Assembly: GCA_016787045.1 (NCBI GenBank)
Contig: JAEUVA010000021.1
Location: forward strand, 1-64,000
Origin: Chitinophagales bacterium
Lineage (GTDB): Bacteria > Bacteroidota > Bacteroidia > Chitinophagales > LD1
DNA: 64,000 bases
Reading direction: 5' to 3'
The position numbers were made by a program, and so were the translations under genes. This document shows positions 20,970 through 30,853 of this stretch, one piece after another. Numbering within the stretch: the first letter of the stretch is position 1; each line of letters begins with the position of its first letter. The notes under the pieces are model-generated. The model worked only from the letters and a program-made list of their open reading frames with translations, was not told the origin of the DNA and ran no database searches.

Positions 20970-23900
20970 TCAAAACAGTGCCCTTAGCTCTGCCCGACCG
21001 GTATGTATGGGTTTAAGTGTTTCTTTGGCTCCCTTTTCAAAGCCGGTCATTCGACCATCGTACCCAATAGTAAGTTGAATATTTTGAGTCAAATTTTGTG
21101 CAAAGTTTACTTGCCATACTAAGTTGTTTCCGTTGCGTAATCCTTCCAGCATAGCATACTCCAATTGAGGGTTACTGTATTTTTTATCATTATATAACAC
21201 GGTAGCGTAAGTAATACTGCCATCAATGGTGCTTTTGTTTTGCCGATTATAGCGCACCAACAACGAAACTTTGTGTACTTGCGCAGTTTGCTTGCCCACA
21301 GTGTCGGTGGGGTTGGCTTTTAGAGAAAAATCATACTTGAGATCAAAGCGCAGATAGTTTTTGAGTTGATAGCTGAATGTGCTATTGATGTCATTGTAAT
21401 GAAAGCGATACTGCAAGTTTTGATAAAAATCAGACACATTGGCTTTGGTACCGTTGATGTATAGAAGTTGCGTGTTGAAAGATTGAAACACATTCCACCG
21501 CACTAAAATGCTTTGCGATTGCGCAAAGCGATTTTCTATTCCGGTGGTCAATAATGTTCGGGTTCGGTTGTAGTTGAAATCTACTTGTGCACCGTATTTT
21601 GCCTCTAAGCGATTAAAGTAAAGTGAGTTCCTGCTGCTGATAGCTGTGGAAACTAATTGCTCATCGTTATCACGTAGCGGAATAGGGTTAAAGTACTCTC
21701 TTATGTTTTTGTTGCGAAGCACAAATGTTTTTTTACTCAGTTGAATACTGGCTAGCATGCTAAACATAGAGATAAATTTTTTGAAGCCCGTAGCAGTTCG
21801 CCAAATAGCAGCCGGATTAATGTTGATGACTTGATTTAACTGATTAGTGTTGACCGATACAAACTCAGGAGTTACTACAAACACGCGCACGTAGCTTGCC
21901 GTGTCGTTAAAGTTTTTGATGCCAAACTCATTGACGTCTTTTACACCGTTGGTGTTTATATCGCCCAGCCAGATGTAATCGCCAGCGTTAGTAGGCGAAA
22001 GTTGATAAACCAATTGTGTTTTTTGTTGGCGACCGGTACCTATTTCGTAAAGTGTGGTAGAGCGAATAAAACCATTTAATATGCTCAGATTGTAGTCTAT
22101 GCGTCCTAAATAATAGTGCTCTGGTATAGTGCTGGTTATAGAGTCGGTTTCTTTGGCATATCGGTAAGTAAGGGTGTAGTTAAGTGTTTGATTTTTGATG
22201 GTGTTTACACGGCCCATAAAGTTAAATGTATGTGCCTGAAAATGCGGCTTGTCAAAACCTCTGTTTAGTGCATGGTGCTCAGCGCGCATCACGTATTCAA
22301 TGCCAAACTGATTAACGGAGGAATCGGCTGTTTGAAAGTACAGTTTGTAGTTTTGCCAAAGGAAGCTATTGGCATTTAATGTGTCAGCATCTTTGTTTTG
22401 AAGCATGTTTACTTCATGATCATACATTACGCCCATTCTCCATCCTGTTTTTCTTGAGAGCAGAAAAGTGAAATCACTTTTGGGCCTAAAATAGTTGGTC
22501 CTATTGTTTGTGGATGTTGAACGCAAATAACTATTGCTGAACACCAACGTGAAAATTCCTTTTGAGAAGTTTCCATTCAAAGCATTTTCAAAACCACTAT
22601 AAACCGAATCGCGAAGAAATGATTTGAAGCGGTAGCTTACATTACCCAACCCCCGCCAACGGTATTGTAAGTGGGCCACTGATAAGTGTTCGTTATTTTG
22701 TGTGTTGGTATTGCTAATGTTCCAATCGCGGTTAAACTCTATGTTGCGGTACCTTTCTATTGTATTAAATCTGTTTTGAAGAAACTCATAATTGACATCT
22801 ATAATTAATTGTTGTAATGGGTTATTAGCTGTATCTGATTTGGTGTTCACGCTACCCCGGTAGTTTATACGAGCGGCCACTCCGGCATTATCGCCATCAT
22901 CTTTTTTAGAGTACATGTTCACATCTGTATTGCTCACCGCCATCTCTGCCGCTACCGTGTGCTGTGTCGAAATGTTGTACTCTCCACCCAGCGTGTACAG
23001 TTGTTGATATTTTGGAGTTACTAAAAACATAACCGGCTCATAGCTGCCGCGTAGTGTAAGTGTGAGGTTTACAGAATCAATAGCCGGTGCAATCCATTGG
23101 TAAACCCTGCCGTTTGCAGTTGATGTAACGGGAACATAATTGCCTTTGCCTTCACCCACAAAAGCAAAAGTTGCGGCATACATTGCATCAGTTGGATTGG
23201 TAGAGTAAACAAGTACAGAATCAAAAGTAAATGGAAATATTACAGTATCGCGCAAAGCGTATAAGATGCGATTGGCATCGTAAGCAACGCTGTCTATGCC
23301 TTGATAAAACGCATTTTGAACACTATCGCCAATGGTTGTCAAAAAGGTTTTTTTTGCTGCATTGAGTGTTTGTTGCACGTTTTGCCCTTTGCTATCTTGT
23401 TCGCTGTATAAACTAAAGTGAACATTGCCTTTAGGTGCTACAAAACTGCTATGTGCAAATGCTGTACTTCGCAAATAGTTCTGCTCAGAGTATTCAAATT
23501 CTACATACACCCTCAGATCTTTTGTAATTATTCTGCGCGGCATAAACGTTATCTCCCCTAAATTGTAATCAATTACATAATCCCGATCAGCACCCCTTTC
23601 CATCTTTTGGCCATTCACAAATACTTCTTCTGTATTTGCTAAAATGATTAAGAAGGTTTCTCCATTGGTACCCACCAGTTTATACGGTCCTTGATTACCA
23701 TCACTTACACTCAAAAAGTTACGCGCAAATTTTCCTCTGGAAATACCACCTGCAACCGCAGTATTTAAAATGCCTTTTTTCTTGATGTCAATACCACTGC
23801 TGTAACTTCCACCTCGGTATTTTTTGGAAAAACGCATAAAATATTCTCGCTCAGGGTTAAACAAATCAAAATCACCGACAATAATTTTGTGTTGGTCTTT

Positions 23901-24548
23901 GCGGAGTTGAATAAATATCTTATCAAATTCCTGTATTTGTTGGGTATTGCCCTCGGGCTGTATGGGTATATTGTTGTCTGTTATAGCCGCTGTTATTTCT
24001 AAATCGCGGGTAACCATGCCGCTGAGTTGCATATTAAATACAGAGTTGAGTACCACACTTTGGTTACTGCCAAACGAAATACCTCGCGAAAAACTACCGT
24101 TGTAATCCAAACTCCCAAAATCAATAAAGTTTCTGGCGGTCTCCTCCGGCTTGTAGGTAAATGGTTTTACCAAAAAGTTTTCTGAACCGGCTTTGTAAGC
24201 CGCAAAATCTTTATGTGTGCCAGCTGCTGTAAGCGCAAATGGAAATACTCTGTAGAGTATTTTAATGCTATCTGCATTTGGTTTTTGTTTCCATATCAGT
24301 TGAGAAGAAAAGTGATGTAAAGAATAAGTGCTGCTATCAACAATCTCTCCACTATTATTTCTAACTGTAACAGAAGTGGGAACAATGCTGAGGGAATCTA
24401 AAATCAGTGTATCGGTTTGCAGCGGATAGGTAGCATAGCGTACACCATTAAAAAACTGCGCATAACTTTCTGCTGAAGTAATCAGCAGTAGCGCAGTTAG
24501 CGCAAGCCACCCGCGAAAAATATTTGATACAGTGCTGTTAGCAATCAT
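20970..24548 (-). CDS. Large outer-membrane beta-barrel protein downstream of tamB
   Basis: 1192 aa from the ATG at 24548, giving a clean signal peptide (IFRGWLALTALLLITSAESYAQ). A TTG five codons upstream is an alternative. A beta-rich N-terminal part (about 30-400) includes GPYKLVGTNGETFLIILAN, EEVFVNGQKM and RDYVIDYNLGEITFMPRR, a motif style seen in several large Bacteroidota outer-membrane or surface proteins. The remainder (about 560-1190) is long alternating beta strands with Tyr/Arg/Asn pairs (YRYAKETDS, LYFNRLEAKYGAQVDFNYNR), the look of a large barrel. The last residue is Phe. No TonB box or plug domain is recognised. It lies 59 nt after tamB in the same orientation, so a role in outer-membrane assembly is possible. 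The family is not named. Confidence 0.82.
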   Translation of the reverse strand: MIANSTVSNIFRGWLALTALLLITSAESYAQFFNGVRYATYPLQTDTLILDSLSIVPTSVTVRNNSGEIVDSSTYSLHHFSSQLIWKQKPNADSIKILYRVFPFALTAAGTHKDFAAYKAGSENFLVKPFTYKPEETARNFIDFGSLDYNGSFSRGISFGSNQSVVLNSVFNMQLSGMVTRDLEITAAITDNNIPIQPEGNTQQIQEFDKIFIQLRKDQHKIIVGDFDLFNPEREYFMRFSKKYRGGSYSSGIDIKKKGILNTAVAGGISRGKFARNFLSVSDGNQGPYKLVGTNGETFLIILANTEEVFVNGQKMERGADRDYVIDYNLGEITFMPRRIITKDLRVYVEFEYSEQNYLRSTAFAHSSFVAPKGNVHFSLYSEQDSKGQNVQQTLNAAKKTFLTTIGDSVQNAFYQGIDSVAYDANRILYALRDTVIFPFTFDSVLVYSTNPTDAMYAATFAFVGEGKGNYVPVTSTANGRVYQWIAPAIDSVNLTLTLRGSYEPVMFLVTPKYQQLYTLGGEYNISTQHTVAAEMAVSNTDVNMYSKKDDGDNAGVAARINYRGSVNTKSDTANNPLQQLIIDVNYEFLQNRFNTIERYRNIEFNRDWNISNTNTQNNEHLSVAHLQYRWRGLGNVSYRFKSFLRDSVYSGFENALNGNFSKGIFTLVFSNSYLRSTSTNNRTNYFRPKSDFTFLLSRKTGWRMGVMYDHEVNMLQNKDADTLNANSFLWQNYKLYFQTADSSVNQFGIEYVMRAEHHALNRGFDKPHFQAHTFNFMGRVNTIKNQTLNYTLTYRYAKETDSITSTIPEHYYLGRIDYNLSILNGFIRSTTLYEIGTGRQQKTQLVYQLSPTNAGDYIWLGDINTNGVKDVNEFGIKNFNDTASYVRVFVVTPEFVSVNTNQLNQVININPAAIWRTATGFKKFISMFSMLASIQLSKKTFVLRNKNIREYFNPIPLRDNDEQLVSTAISSRNSLYFNRLEAKYGAQVDFNYNRTRTLLTTGIENRFAQSQSILVRWNVFQSFNTQLLYINGTKANVSDFYQNLQYRFHYNDINSTFSYQLKNYLRFDLKYDFSLKANPTDTVGKQTAQVHKVSLLVRYNRQNKSTIDGSITYATVLYNDKKYSNPQLEYAMLEGLRNGNNLVWQVNFAQNLTQNIQLTIGYDGRMTGFEKGAKETLKPIHTGRAELRALF

Positions 24549-24607
24549 GAAGACGACCGGCAAAATACAGTTTGCGCCACGATTGTAATAATGCCAAACC
24601 GGTTGTT

Positions 24608-27600
24608 TTATTGTTTGTTATCTAGTTCCAGGTTGTTTGGAGCAGCGGGTTCAGTATTTTCCAAAGTTGTGTTATCTTGTTTTTTACGCTTCTTTTTGAT
24701 TTGAAACAGCTCACGTGGTTTGTCAAACTCTTTGCGGAAAGAGATACCAACGCCTGTACGATTATTGTTTCTAGAGTTGTAGTAATCGTAGTTGGTACGG
24801 TTAAAGGCCTTAGCCCTCCAGGTACCATCTGGTGTAAACAAGTACTCTACCTGAAAATCTCCAGTAGGGATAACGGCACGTGCACCGGTATTTTGCCCGT
24901 TGTTGCCCTGTGTTACGTTATTGTTTCCAATATCTAAGTTGCCACCGGCATTAATCACTAAGCGGTTGTTGAGCAGGCGTTGTTGCAGAGCCAGTTGAAT
25001 TTCTCTGCGAGTATCGTATGTATTAGTGGGGTTGTTAATGTTTACGTTGTTTGCCTGGTCGTATTGTTTATATCCCAAATTGATGTTGAGGTTTTGGAGT
25101 GCTTTTACATCTGTAGCGCTTAGTAAACTATTCAGGTAATTGGTCAATTGTGTAGAGAGTAGTTCGCCAACCGTGTTAGCAGCAGTGCCGCCTACATAGT
25201 TACCAGAGCCGCTATTGCCGCCACCGCTTTGCGATAAAAATGTTTGCGGTAAAAAGCGGTTCATAACCAATAACCCAAACACCTGTTTGTTTAAATCATT
25301 TTCGTAGAGTTTCAATTGTGCTAATCGTTGATCAACATAGCTTTTTATTGTTGGGTCAGGGTCAATGGCCTTAATGTCAAAACCAATGTTTGGACGCTCT
25401 AATGCACCGCGTAAGTTAAGTAGCAACCGAACTGGAATACGATTTTGCGATGCTGCCAGCAACTGATTTTGCGAGCTGCTGCCTTGTTGCGAGTTGCTAC
25501 CGCTGGTAACTAAATCTTCAATGAGGTCGGTGGTAGAAGTGCGTACTTGATATACTGCATCTACATTCAAATTAGCTTTGTAAATATCTCCATTAAAACT
25601 GATACTACCGCCTTTGCTGATGTCAAATCTTTTATTGATAATATTTTGTAATGTAAAAAGATAATTCCCCCTATCAATTTCATACAATCCGTACATGCTG
25701 ATGTTACCTCCTCGTGGTATTTCTACTTTTAGATTGCCGCTTCCATAGCTGGTTAGTATATCGCCAGCTACAGGGTCAAGAATAATATCCATCCGGGCAT
25801 CAGGGGTTACATCTACATCTAGCGAGAAGTTAACCCCATTTACCTTGAGAGGAGCGATTTTGGTTGTAGTAACCGTATCTTTACTTACAAATTTGTAAAA
25901 CGTGTATTTGTTGGTTTCGTAGCTGCTGGTGATTGGCAGGCGGCAATAAGTCCCCAATTTTGTAGTAGCACTTGCCTTGATATTGATAAGATTAAATGGC
26001 CCTAAGAACCGCACACTGCCGGCACCGTATGCCTCGCCATAAAAGTATGGACTCAGTTTTTCTGTCGTATTCAAAAACTGCCCGTTGTTGGTTTCCACCA
26101 CTAAATCAATGTTAAACTTTTTGAAGCTTTCATGGTTGATGCGCCCGGTGGCTACCAGCATGCTATCGCGCACATCAAAGACTACGGCATTGCCAAAATC
26201 AAAACCGTGTTCATCTAACCGCACACGGTGGTTGCGGATGTGGTACGTGGTATTTAGAAACGATACCGTAACCGTGTCGTTAATTAGCCACACATCGCCT
26301 TTTAGTATTGGTTTTTTCAGCGGTCCCTCTAGTGTGGCTTTTGCACGGGCATAGCCACGACAGTCTTTTACATATTTGTCAAAAAACTTATAGTTTAAAA
26401 AGTTTAAACCCACTCGTGGAGCATCTAACTCTACTTTTATTGTGGGCACTTCGCCCAAAGTCACATAGCCATTTAGCTCAATGTTATTTTGGTAATACCA
26501 TACCGGGTTAGCGCTTTTTACAGAACCCCGTAGCAGTATTTTTTTGCCGCTATCATCTAGCTTGCTTTCTATGTTTACATCGCCTACCAGCTCTTTGCCC
26601 AGCCGTAACTCATCCACTACAAAATCGGCAAACAGCCGCGGCTTATAGAACACATCTTCTACCTCAATTTTACCGTTCACATTGCCTTGTATATCGCGTA
26701 CCTTTTCTGTAAAAATGCCAGTAAAATCAGCAATGCTGGTATTGTCTAAAATTATTTTTACTGAGGTAGAAGTATCATTTTTTAGATAACTGCTGATGTA
26801 CACCCGTTGTTCTTCGCTGCGAAACACCAAACCGTGCGATGAAATTTTTTTACCATTGATGAGAACGAAATTTCCTTTATCAAACGTCCAATGATAGTTG
26901 CCCAGCTTAACATCACTGGGCTCTACCCGCACCAACGCCTGGTTGATTTGTGGAGTAATAAGTGAAGTGAGATTAGCGTAGTTAAAGTGTGTTTTGTCGG
27001 CAATAGTTACATCTAAACGGATGTCTTTATTGTCTAGAGTACGAGCAGCAATAGCCAACGTGTCTAACCATAAACTGTCTTTGCTATATAGATTGTCTGT
27101 TTTTACTTCTAAGTCAAAAAAACCTTCTGCTGAGTTGGCATTGATGTCGGTTTTCCGAAGTTTAAAATCTCCGAAGGCCAATTCAGGTATAAATCCTTTT
27201 ACATCTAATTGTTGTTGTAAACTATTAAAACTGACCTGAATACGTGTATTGCGAATTGTTTTGAATTGCGGATGAATGACTCGCGTTAAGCTACCCGGCT
27301 CAAAGATTTGTACATCAGCAGTAAAATTTTGCCGGTAAACTATGGTATCTTCCGGCTGACGAGTAAAAGTTTTTTTAGTAAAAGCAACCAGTGCTTTTGG
27401 CAACTCTGCAATGGTAAAGTTGCCGGTTATTCTTGCATTAGCTACATCACTTTCTATCACTATAATCTTTTCTTCATCGCTAATTAGTTTAGCATCAATT
27501 TCAGCTTTTTTGATAAATGAACTGAATGAATCGCGCCTGAGGGTAACGTTGGTCAACAACAAGTTTCCGGTGATATCATCAATATTCTTACCCGTAAAAT

Positions 27601-29500
27601 CAGCTTCTACTTTTCCGGCAATAAACAAGTTTGATTTTCCGAAATTCAGTTCTTGTGGCTTTATGCTGTCAATGATGGCTTCAAAATTCAGTACCGGTAA
27701 TGCTTGCGATAAATCGGCCTTCCCTGAAAAAGTCATTGCTAATGAACGGTCGTTTATTTTGAGGTTACCGCTAAACGATTTTTTTATCACATTACCATCA
27801 ATTTTAATGTTTTCATACAAGTGATTGCGAAAGGTGAACTGCGAGATAGTGCCATAAATGGTGTCGTTTAAACTCTCTAAGGTAATGCCACGCCCTTTGA
27901 TAGTGGTATTGAGCGACACGGTACCAAAGTTGATTTCATCACCAAAAAATTTGCCGAGATGAAAACTATTTAGAGCTAACTCACCGGAGTAAGCTGTTTT
28001 GTTTGTTTTCTTGTTGTACGAAAAATTCATTTTCGTAGTTGCTGAGCCAATACTGCTTACCAGTTTTCCTTGCGAGTAGATGTCTGTCAAAAAGCCATCT
28101 AAGGTGCCGGTATAGTAAATTAACCCTAACGAACCCACATTTGCAGGAATTTTAATTTTAGGGGCAAAGCGCTGAATGTCGGCTATAGTTGTAGCTAACC
28201 TTTCGATACGTAAGTTGAGTGATGTTTCAAAGATATCGGGTAAGCCACGGGTGCTAAAGTCTCCTTTAAACTGGGTATTTTGCCCGGTGCGTATGTTGAT
28301 GTTTTTTCCCCGCAGGTTGCTCACACTTCCACGGATGTCGCCATCTAAGTAAAGAGTGTTATGCTCTATGGTACTTAGTTTGTGTAAAAAATAATTGAGG
28401 TCGCGCAGCGATAACTTAGAGTCAGTAAGCCGTGCATCCAATTTGACTTTATGCAAAAAATCTTTGAAGTCATAAAAATCAGTATATGAAAAACTCAGGT
28501 AGTTTTTGATTTCACTGTTATCTGTTTTAAGCAATAGGTCAGATAGGGTAACATCGTTTACGCTCACTCTGGCCTGAGCGGTAAGTTGTTGCAGCCGAAA
28601 ACCGCTTTGTTCTATAGCACTAAGCCGGCTAATGTGGGCAGAAATGGTGTCGTCCACAATACATCCATCTTCGGCTACAAGTTGTATGTCGTTAATTTTT
28701 AATCTGCGCAAATCTACTCCATGGCCAAGCGCAGTATCTACATTATAGTCATGCATGGCAAATTTGCTATTGGTAAGCTCTAGTGTTTCCCAAGTAACCT
28801 GCACCAGGTCTTTCAAAAAATGAAATGGCTTGAGAGAGTCATCCGGTTGTTTGATGCGGGGCAGTAAATCTGCATGCACATCAGCACCATCAATTACCAC
28901 TCTTTTTATGGCAATTAGCCCATGCTCTAACGCAAAATCATTGAGCGAAACATCTAAAGTGGGTACAGACACTTGCAAATCAAGATGGGCTTTGTAGTCT
29001 GTATATCGCACACTGGTATTTAGCAGCGATAAACGGCTGAGATCTAACTGCCATGCTATAGGTGTAGATGATTTTGGAGCAGATGCCGGTGCTTTATCGC
29101 CCGAAAACTTTTTGAGTATATCGCCAATGTTGGTGTGGGTGCCCGTGCTATCGCGTTCTATGCGTACTGTACCTTCAGTCAACTTAATTTTACTGACCTT
29201 CAACTCCTTTTTAAAAAGCGAAAAAGTTTTGAAATCAATACTCAATTCTTTGGCATAAATCAGCGTATCTCCATTGAGGTCCTCCATGTAAAAGTTGACT
29301 AACTCTGCCTTGGTTACAAAAGCAATGCGTACTTTTTCTATGCTCACCCGCGAGCCGGTTTTGGAAGAAAGGTAATCGGTAGCTCTTTGTGCCAGCCATG
29401 TTTGTACACTCGGGTAGCGGATGGCTATAAAAAATGCCACCAACAGTACTGTGAGTACCAGCGTAAACCACAAAAAGAATTTCAATACTTTTTTTCTCAA
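24608..29500 (-). CDS. tamB: TamB-type translocation/assembly module protein
   Basis: 1630 aa with a TTG start. No ATG occurs in frame before residue ~72, and the TTG places a signal anchor (FFLWFTLVLTVLLVAFFIAI) exactly at the N-terminus. A very long repetitive beta body (AsmA/TamB-like beta-taco) runs to about residue 1200. The C-terminal DUF490/TamB domain (about 1250-1600) has GSGNLKVEIPRGGNISMYG and YEIDRGNYLFTLQNIINKRF. TamB spans the periplasm and is implicated in phospholipid transport to, or protein insertion into, the outer membrane. Bacteroidota TamB usually works with a BamA-like TamL lipoprotein, which is not in the window; a large barrel protein follows instead. Divergent from tsaD. 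Confidence 0.93.
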   Translation of the reverse strand: MRKKVLKFFLWFTLVLTVLLVAFFIAIRYPSVQTWLAQRATDYLSSKTGSRVSIEKVRIAFVTKAELVNFYMEDLNGDTLIYAKELSIDFKTFSLFKKELKVSKIKLTEGTVRIERDSTGTHTNIGDILKKFSGDKAPASAPKSSTPIAWQLDLSRLSLLNTSVRYTDYKAHLDLQVSVPTLDVSLNDFALEHGLIAIKRVVIDGADVHADLLPRIKQPDDSLKPFHFLKDLVQVTWETLELTNSKFAMHDYNVDTALGHGVDLRRLKINDIQLVAEDGCIVDDTISAHISRLSAIEQSGFRLQQLTAQARVSVNDVTLSDLLLKTDNSEIKNYLSFSYTDFYDFKDFLHKVKLDARLTDSKLSLRDLNYFLHKLSTIEHNTLYLDGDIRGSVSNLRGKNINIRTGQNTQFKGDFSTRGLPDIFETSLNLRIERLATTIADIQRFAPKIKIPANVGSLGLIYYTGTLDGFLTDIYSQGKLVSSIGSATTKMNFSYNKKTNKTAYSGELALNSFHLGKFFGDEINFGTVSLNTTIKGRGITLESLNDTIYGTISQFTFRNHLYENIKIDGNVIKKSFSGNLKINDRSLAMTFSGKADLSQALPVLNFEAIIDSIKPQELNFGKSNLFIAGKVEADFTGKNIDDITGNLLLTNVTLRRDSFSSFIKKAEIDAKLISDEEKIIVIESDVANARITGNFTIAELPKALVAFTKKTFTRQPEDTIVYRQNFTADVQIFEPGSLTRVIHPQFKTIRNTRIQVSFNSLQQQLDVKGFIPELAFGDFKLRKTDINANSAEGFFDLEVKTDNLYSKDSLWLDTLAIAARTLDNKDIRLDVTIADKTHFNYANLTSLITPQINQALVRVEPSDVKLGNYHWTFDKGNFVLINGKKISSHGLVFRSEEQRVYISSYLKNDTSTSVKIILDNTSIADFTGIFTEKVRDIQGNVNGKIEVEDVFYKPRLFADFVVDELRLGKELVGDVNIESKLDDSGKKILLRGSVKSANPVWYYQNNIELNGYVTLGEVPTIKVELDAPRVGLNFLNYKFFDKYVKDCRGYARAKATLEGPLKKPILKGDVWLINDTVTVSFLNTTYHIRNHRVRLDEHGFDFGNAVVFDVRDSMLVATGRINHESFKKFNIDLVVETNNGQFLNTTEKLSPYFYGEAYGAGSVRFLGPFNLINIKASATTKLGTYCRLPITSSYETNKYTFYKFVSKDTVTTTKIAPLKVNGVNFSLDVDVTPDARMDIILDPVAGDILTSYGSGNLKVEIPRGGNISMYGLYEIDRGNYLFTLQNIINKRFDISKGGSISFNGDIYKANLNVDAVYQVRTSTTDLIEDLVTSGSNSQQGSSSQNQLLAASQNRIPVRLLLNLRGALERPNIGFDIKAIDPDPTIKSYVDQRLAQLKLYENDLNKQVFGLLVMNRFLPQTFLSQSGGGNSGSGNYVGGTAANTVGELLSTQLTNYLNSLLSATDVKALQNLNINLGYKQYDQANNVNINNPTNTYDTRREIQLALQQRLLNNRLVINAGGNLDIGNNNVTQGNNGQNTGARAVIPTGDFQVEYLFTPDGTWRAKAFNRTNYDYYNSRNNNRTGVGISFRKEFDKPRELFQIKKKRKKQDNTTLENTEPAAPNNLELDNKQ

Positions 29501-29509
29501 CCGTTTTGA

Positions 29510-29542
29510 TTTGTGCTTCGCCCGTTTTCCGTTCTATATTTG
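29510..29542 (+). promoter_or_regulatory. Bacteroidota-type promoter of tsaD
   Basis: -33 TTTG (29510-29513), a 21-nt spacer, and -7 TATATTTG (29535-29542), matching TTTG-N(19-21)-TAnnTTTG. The GTG start of tsaD is at 29548, 5 nt after the box, so transcription would begin at or next to the start codon and the mRNA would be nearly leaderless. Confidence 0.65.
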
Positions 29543-29547
29543 CCCTT

Positions 29548-30549
29548 GTGAGCGTAACCATACTTGCCATTGAATCATCTTGCGATGACACTTCGGCTGC
29601 CATTATCAAAGATGCCAAAATACTTGCCAATCTTACGGCTACACAGGCCATTCATCAACAATGGGGCGGTGTAGTTCCTGAATTAGCTTCACGCGCGCAC
29701 CAACAAAATATTGTGCCGGTAGTAGATGCGGCTTTCAAAAAAGCAAACATTTTGCCCGAAGAATTAAGCGCAGTGGCGTTTACCCGGGGGCCTGGTTTAA
29801 TAGGTTCTCTCCTCGTAGGGGTAAGTTTTGCCAAGGCGTACGCGCTTGCGCGTAACCTGCCATTGATAGAGGTGAATCACATGCAGGCGCATGTGTTGGC
29901 GCACTTTATTGATAACCATCCGCAGTTTCCTTTTTTGTGTTTGACCGTTTCTGGCGGGCATACCCAATTAGTGTTGGTTAAGAATTTTTTAGAAATGGAA
30001 GTGGTGGGCGAAACCTTAGACGATGCTGCGGGGGAGGCGTTTGACAAAACAGCTAAACTACTCGCCTTGCCCTATCCGGGCGGACCGCTGATGGATAAGT
30101 ACGCACAGTTGGGCAATGCTGAGCGATTTTTATTTCCTGAACCTCAGGTTGCTGATTTTAATTTTTCGTTTAGCGGTTTAAAAACATCGGTGCTGTACTT
30201 TTTGCAAAGAGAAGTAAAGAGAAATCCACTTTTTGCTGCCGAAAATATGAATGATTTGTGTGCCGGCATTCAAAAAACCATTGTAGATATATTAGTGAAA
30301 AAAACAATCAAAGCTGCCACACATTTTGGAGTAAATGAAATTGCATTAGCCGGTGGAGTATCAGCCAACAGTGAATTGCGCCAGCGTTTTGAGCAAGCCG
30401 GTAAAGACCGCGGCTGGAAAACACACATCCCCGCATTTGAATATTGCACAGATAATGCTGCTATGATTGCCATTGCAGCGCACTATAAGTTTTTGAGAAA
30501 CGAGTTTTGTACTCAGCAGGCAGAGCCGCTGGCGCGATACGAGATATAA
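29548..30549 (+). CDS. tsaD: tRNA N6-threonylcarbamoyladenosine transferase
   Basis: 333 aa with a GTG start at 29548 (SVTILAIESSCDDTSAA), the conserved N-terminus of the family. The frame is open further upstream (from 29506), but that would put 14 foreign residues in front and cross the promoter. TsaD, with TsaB/TsaE, transfers the threonylcarbamoyl group to A37 of ANN-decoding tRNAs. Metal ligands are seen as HMQAH and the Asp of YCTDNAAMIA. ASKHA ATP-binding motifs FLCLTVSGGHTQLVLV and LAGGVSANSELR are present. Universal and normally essential. Opposite orientation to tamB, an arrangement common in this phylum. Confidence 0.97.
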   Translation: MSVTILAIESSCDDTSAAIIKDAKILANLTATQAIHQQWGGVVPELASRAHQQNIVPVVDAAFKKANILPEELSAVAFTRGPGLIGSLLVGVSFAKAYALARNLPLIEVNHMQAHVLAHFIDNHPQFPFLCLTVSGGHTQLVLVKNFLEMEVVGETLDDAAGEAFDKTAKLLALPYPGGPLMDKYAQLGNAERFLFPEPQVADFNFSFSGLKTSVLYFLQREVKRNPLFAAENMNDLCAGIQKTIVDILVKKTIKAATHFGVNEIALAGGVSANSELRQRFEQAGKDRGWKTHIPAFEYCTDNAAMIAIAAHYKFLRNEFCTQQAEPLARYEI

Positions 30550-30557
30550 AAGAGCAA

Positions 30558-30791
30558 CTATGCTTTGATGTCGCTATTATCTTCTTTAGCCAAGAAGAAA
30601 AAAGATAAACCTACAGTTAAAAGCAATACACCTACCACCAGTGGAACCAAGTGCCCGGTTTGAAACATACTTTGGTGCAACTTAGGGTCGTTGTAGCTAA
30701 GCGCCCAAGAGGTGTTGGCCATTACAAACGAAAAATAGAGGGTTAAAAGACCGCCTACTATGGTGGTGATGCCGGCTATTACTTTGCTCAT
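30558..30791 (-). CDS. Small two-helix membrane protein
   Basis: 77 aa. Two membrane segments (about residues 5-24 and 47-69) flank a short polar loop (TSWALSYNDPKLHQSMFQTGH), with an acidic C-terminus (KEDNSDIKA). I do not recognise a family. It converges with tsaD (8-nt gap). A one-mismatch -7 box, TACATTCG, lies about 25 nt upstream on the minus strand. Its length, clean start and membrane pattern make it a believable gene, but nothing indicates its role. Confidence 0.65.
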   Translation of the reverse strand: MSKVIAGITTIVGGLLTLYFSFVMANTSWALSYNDPKLHQSMFQTGHLVPLVVGVLLLTVGLSFFFLAKEDNSDIKA

Positions 30792-30853
30792 GTGTTGTGG
30801 TTTAAAATTCGGTGGCGAATGTATGAAAGTATGCGAAATGCGAAAAAATGAAC

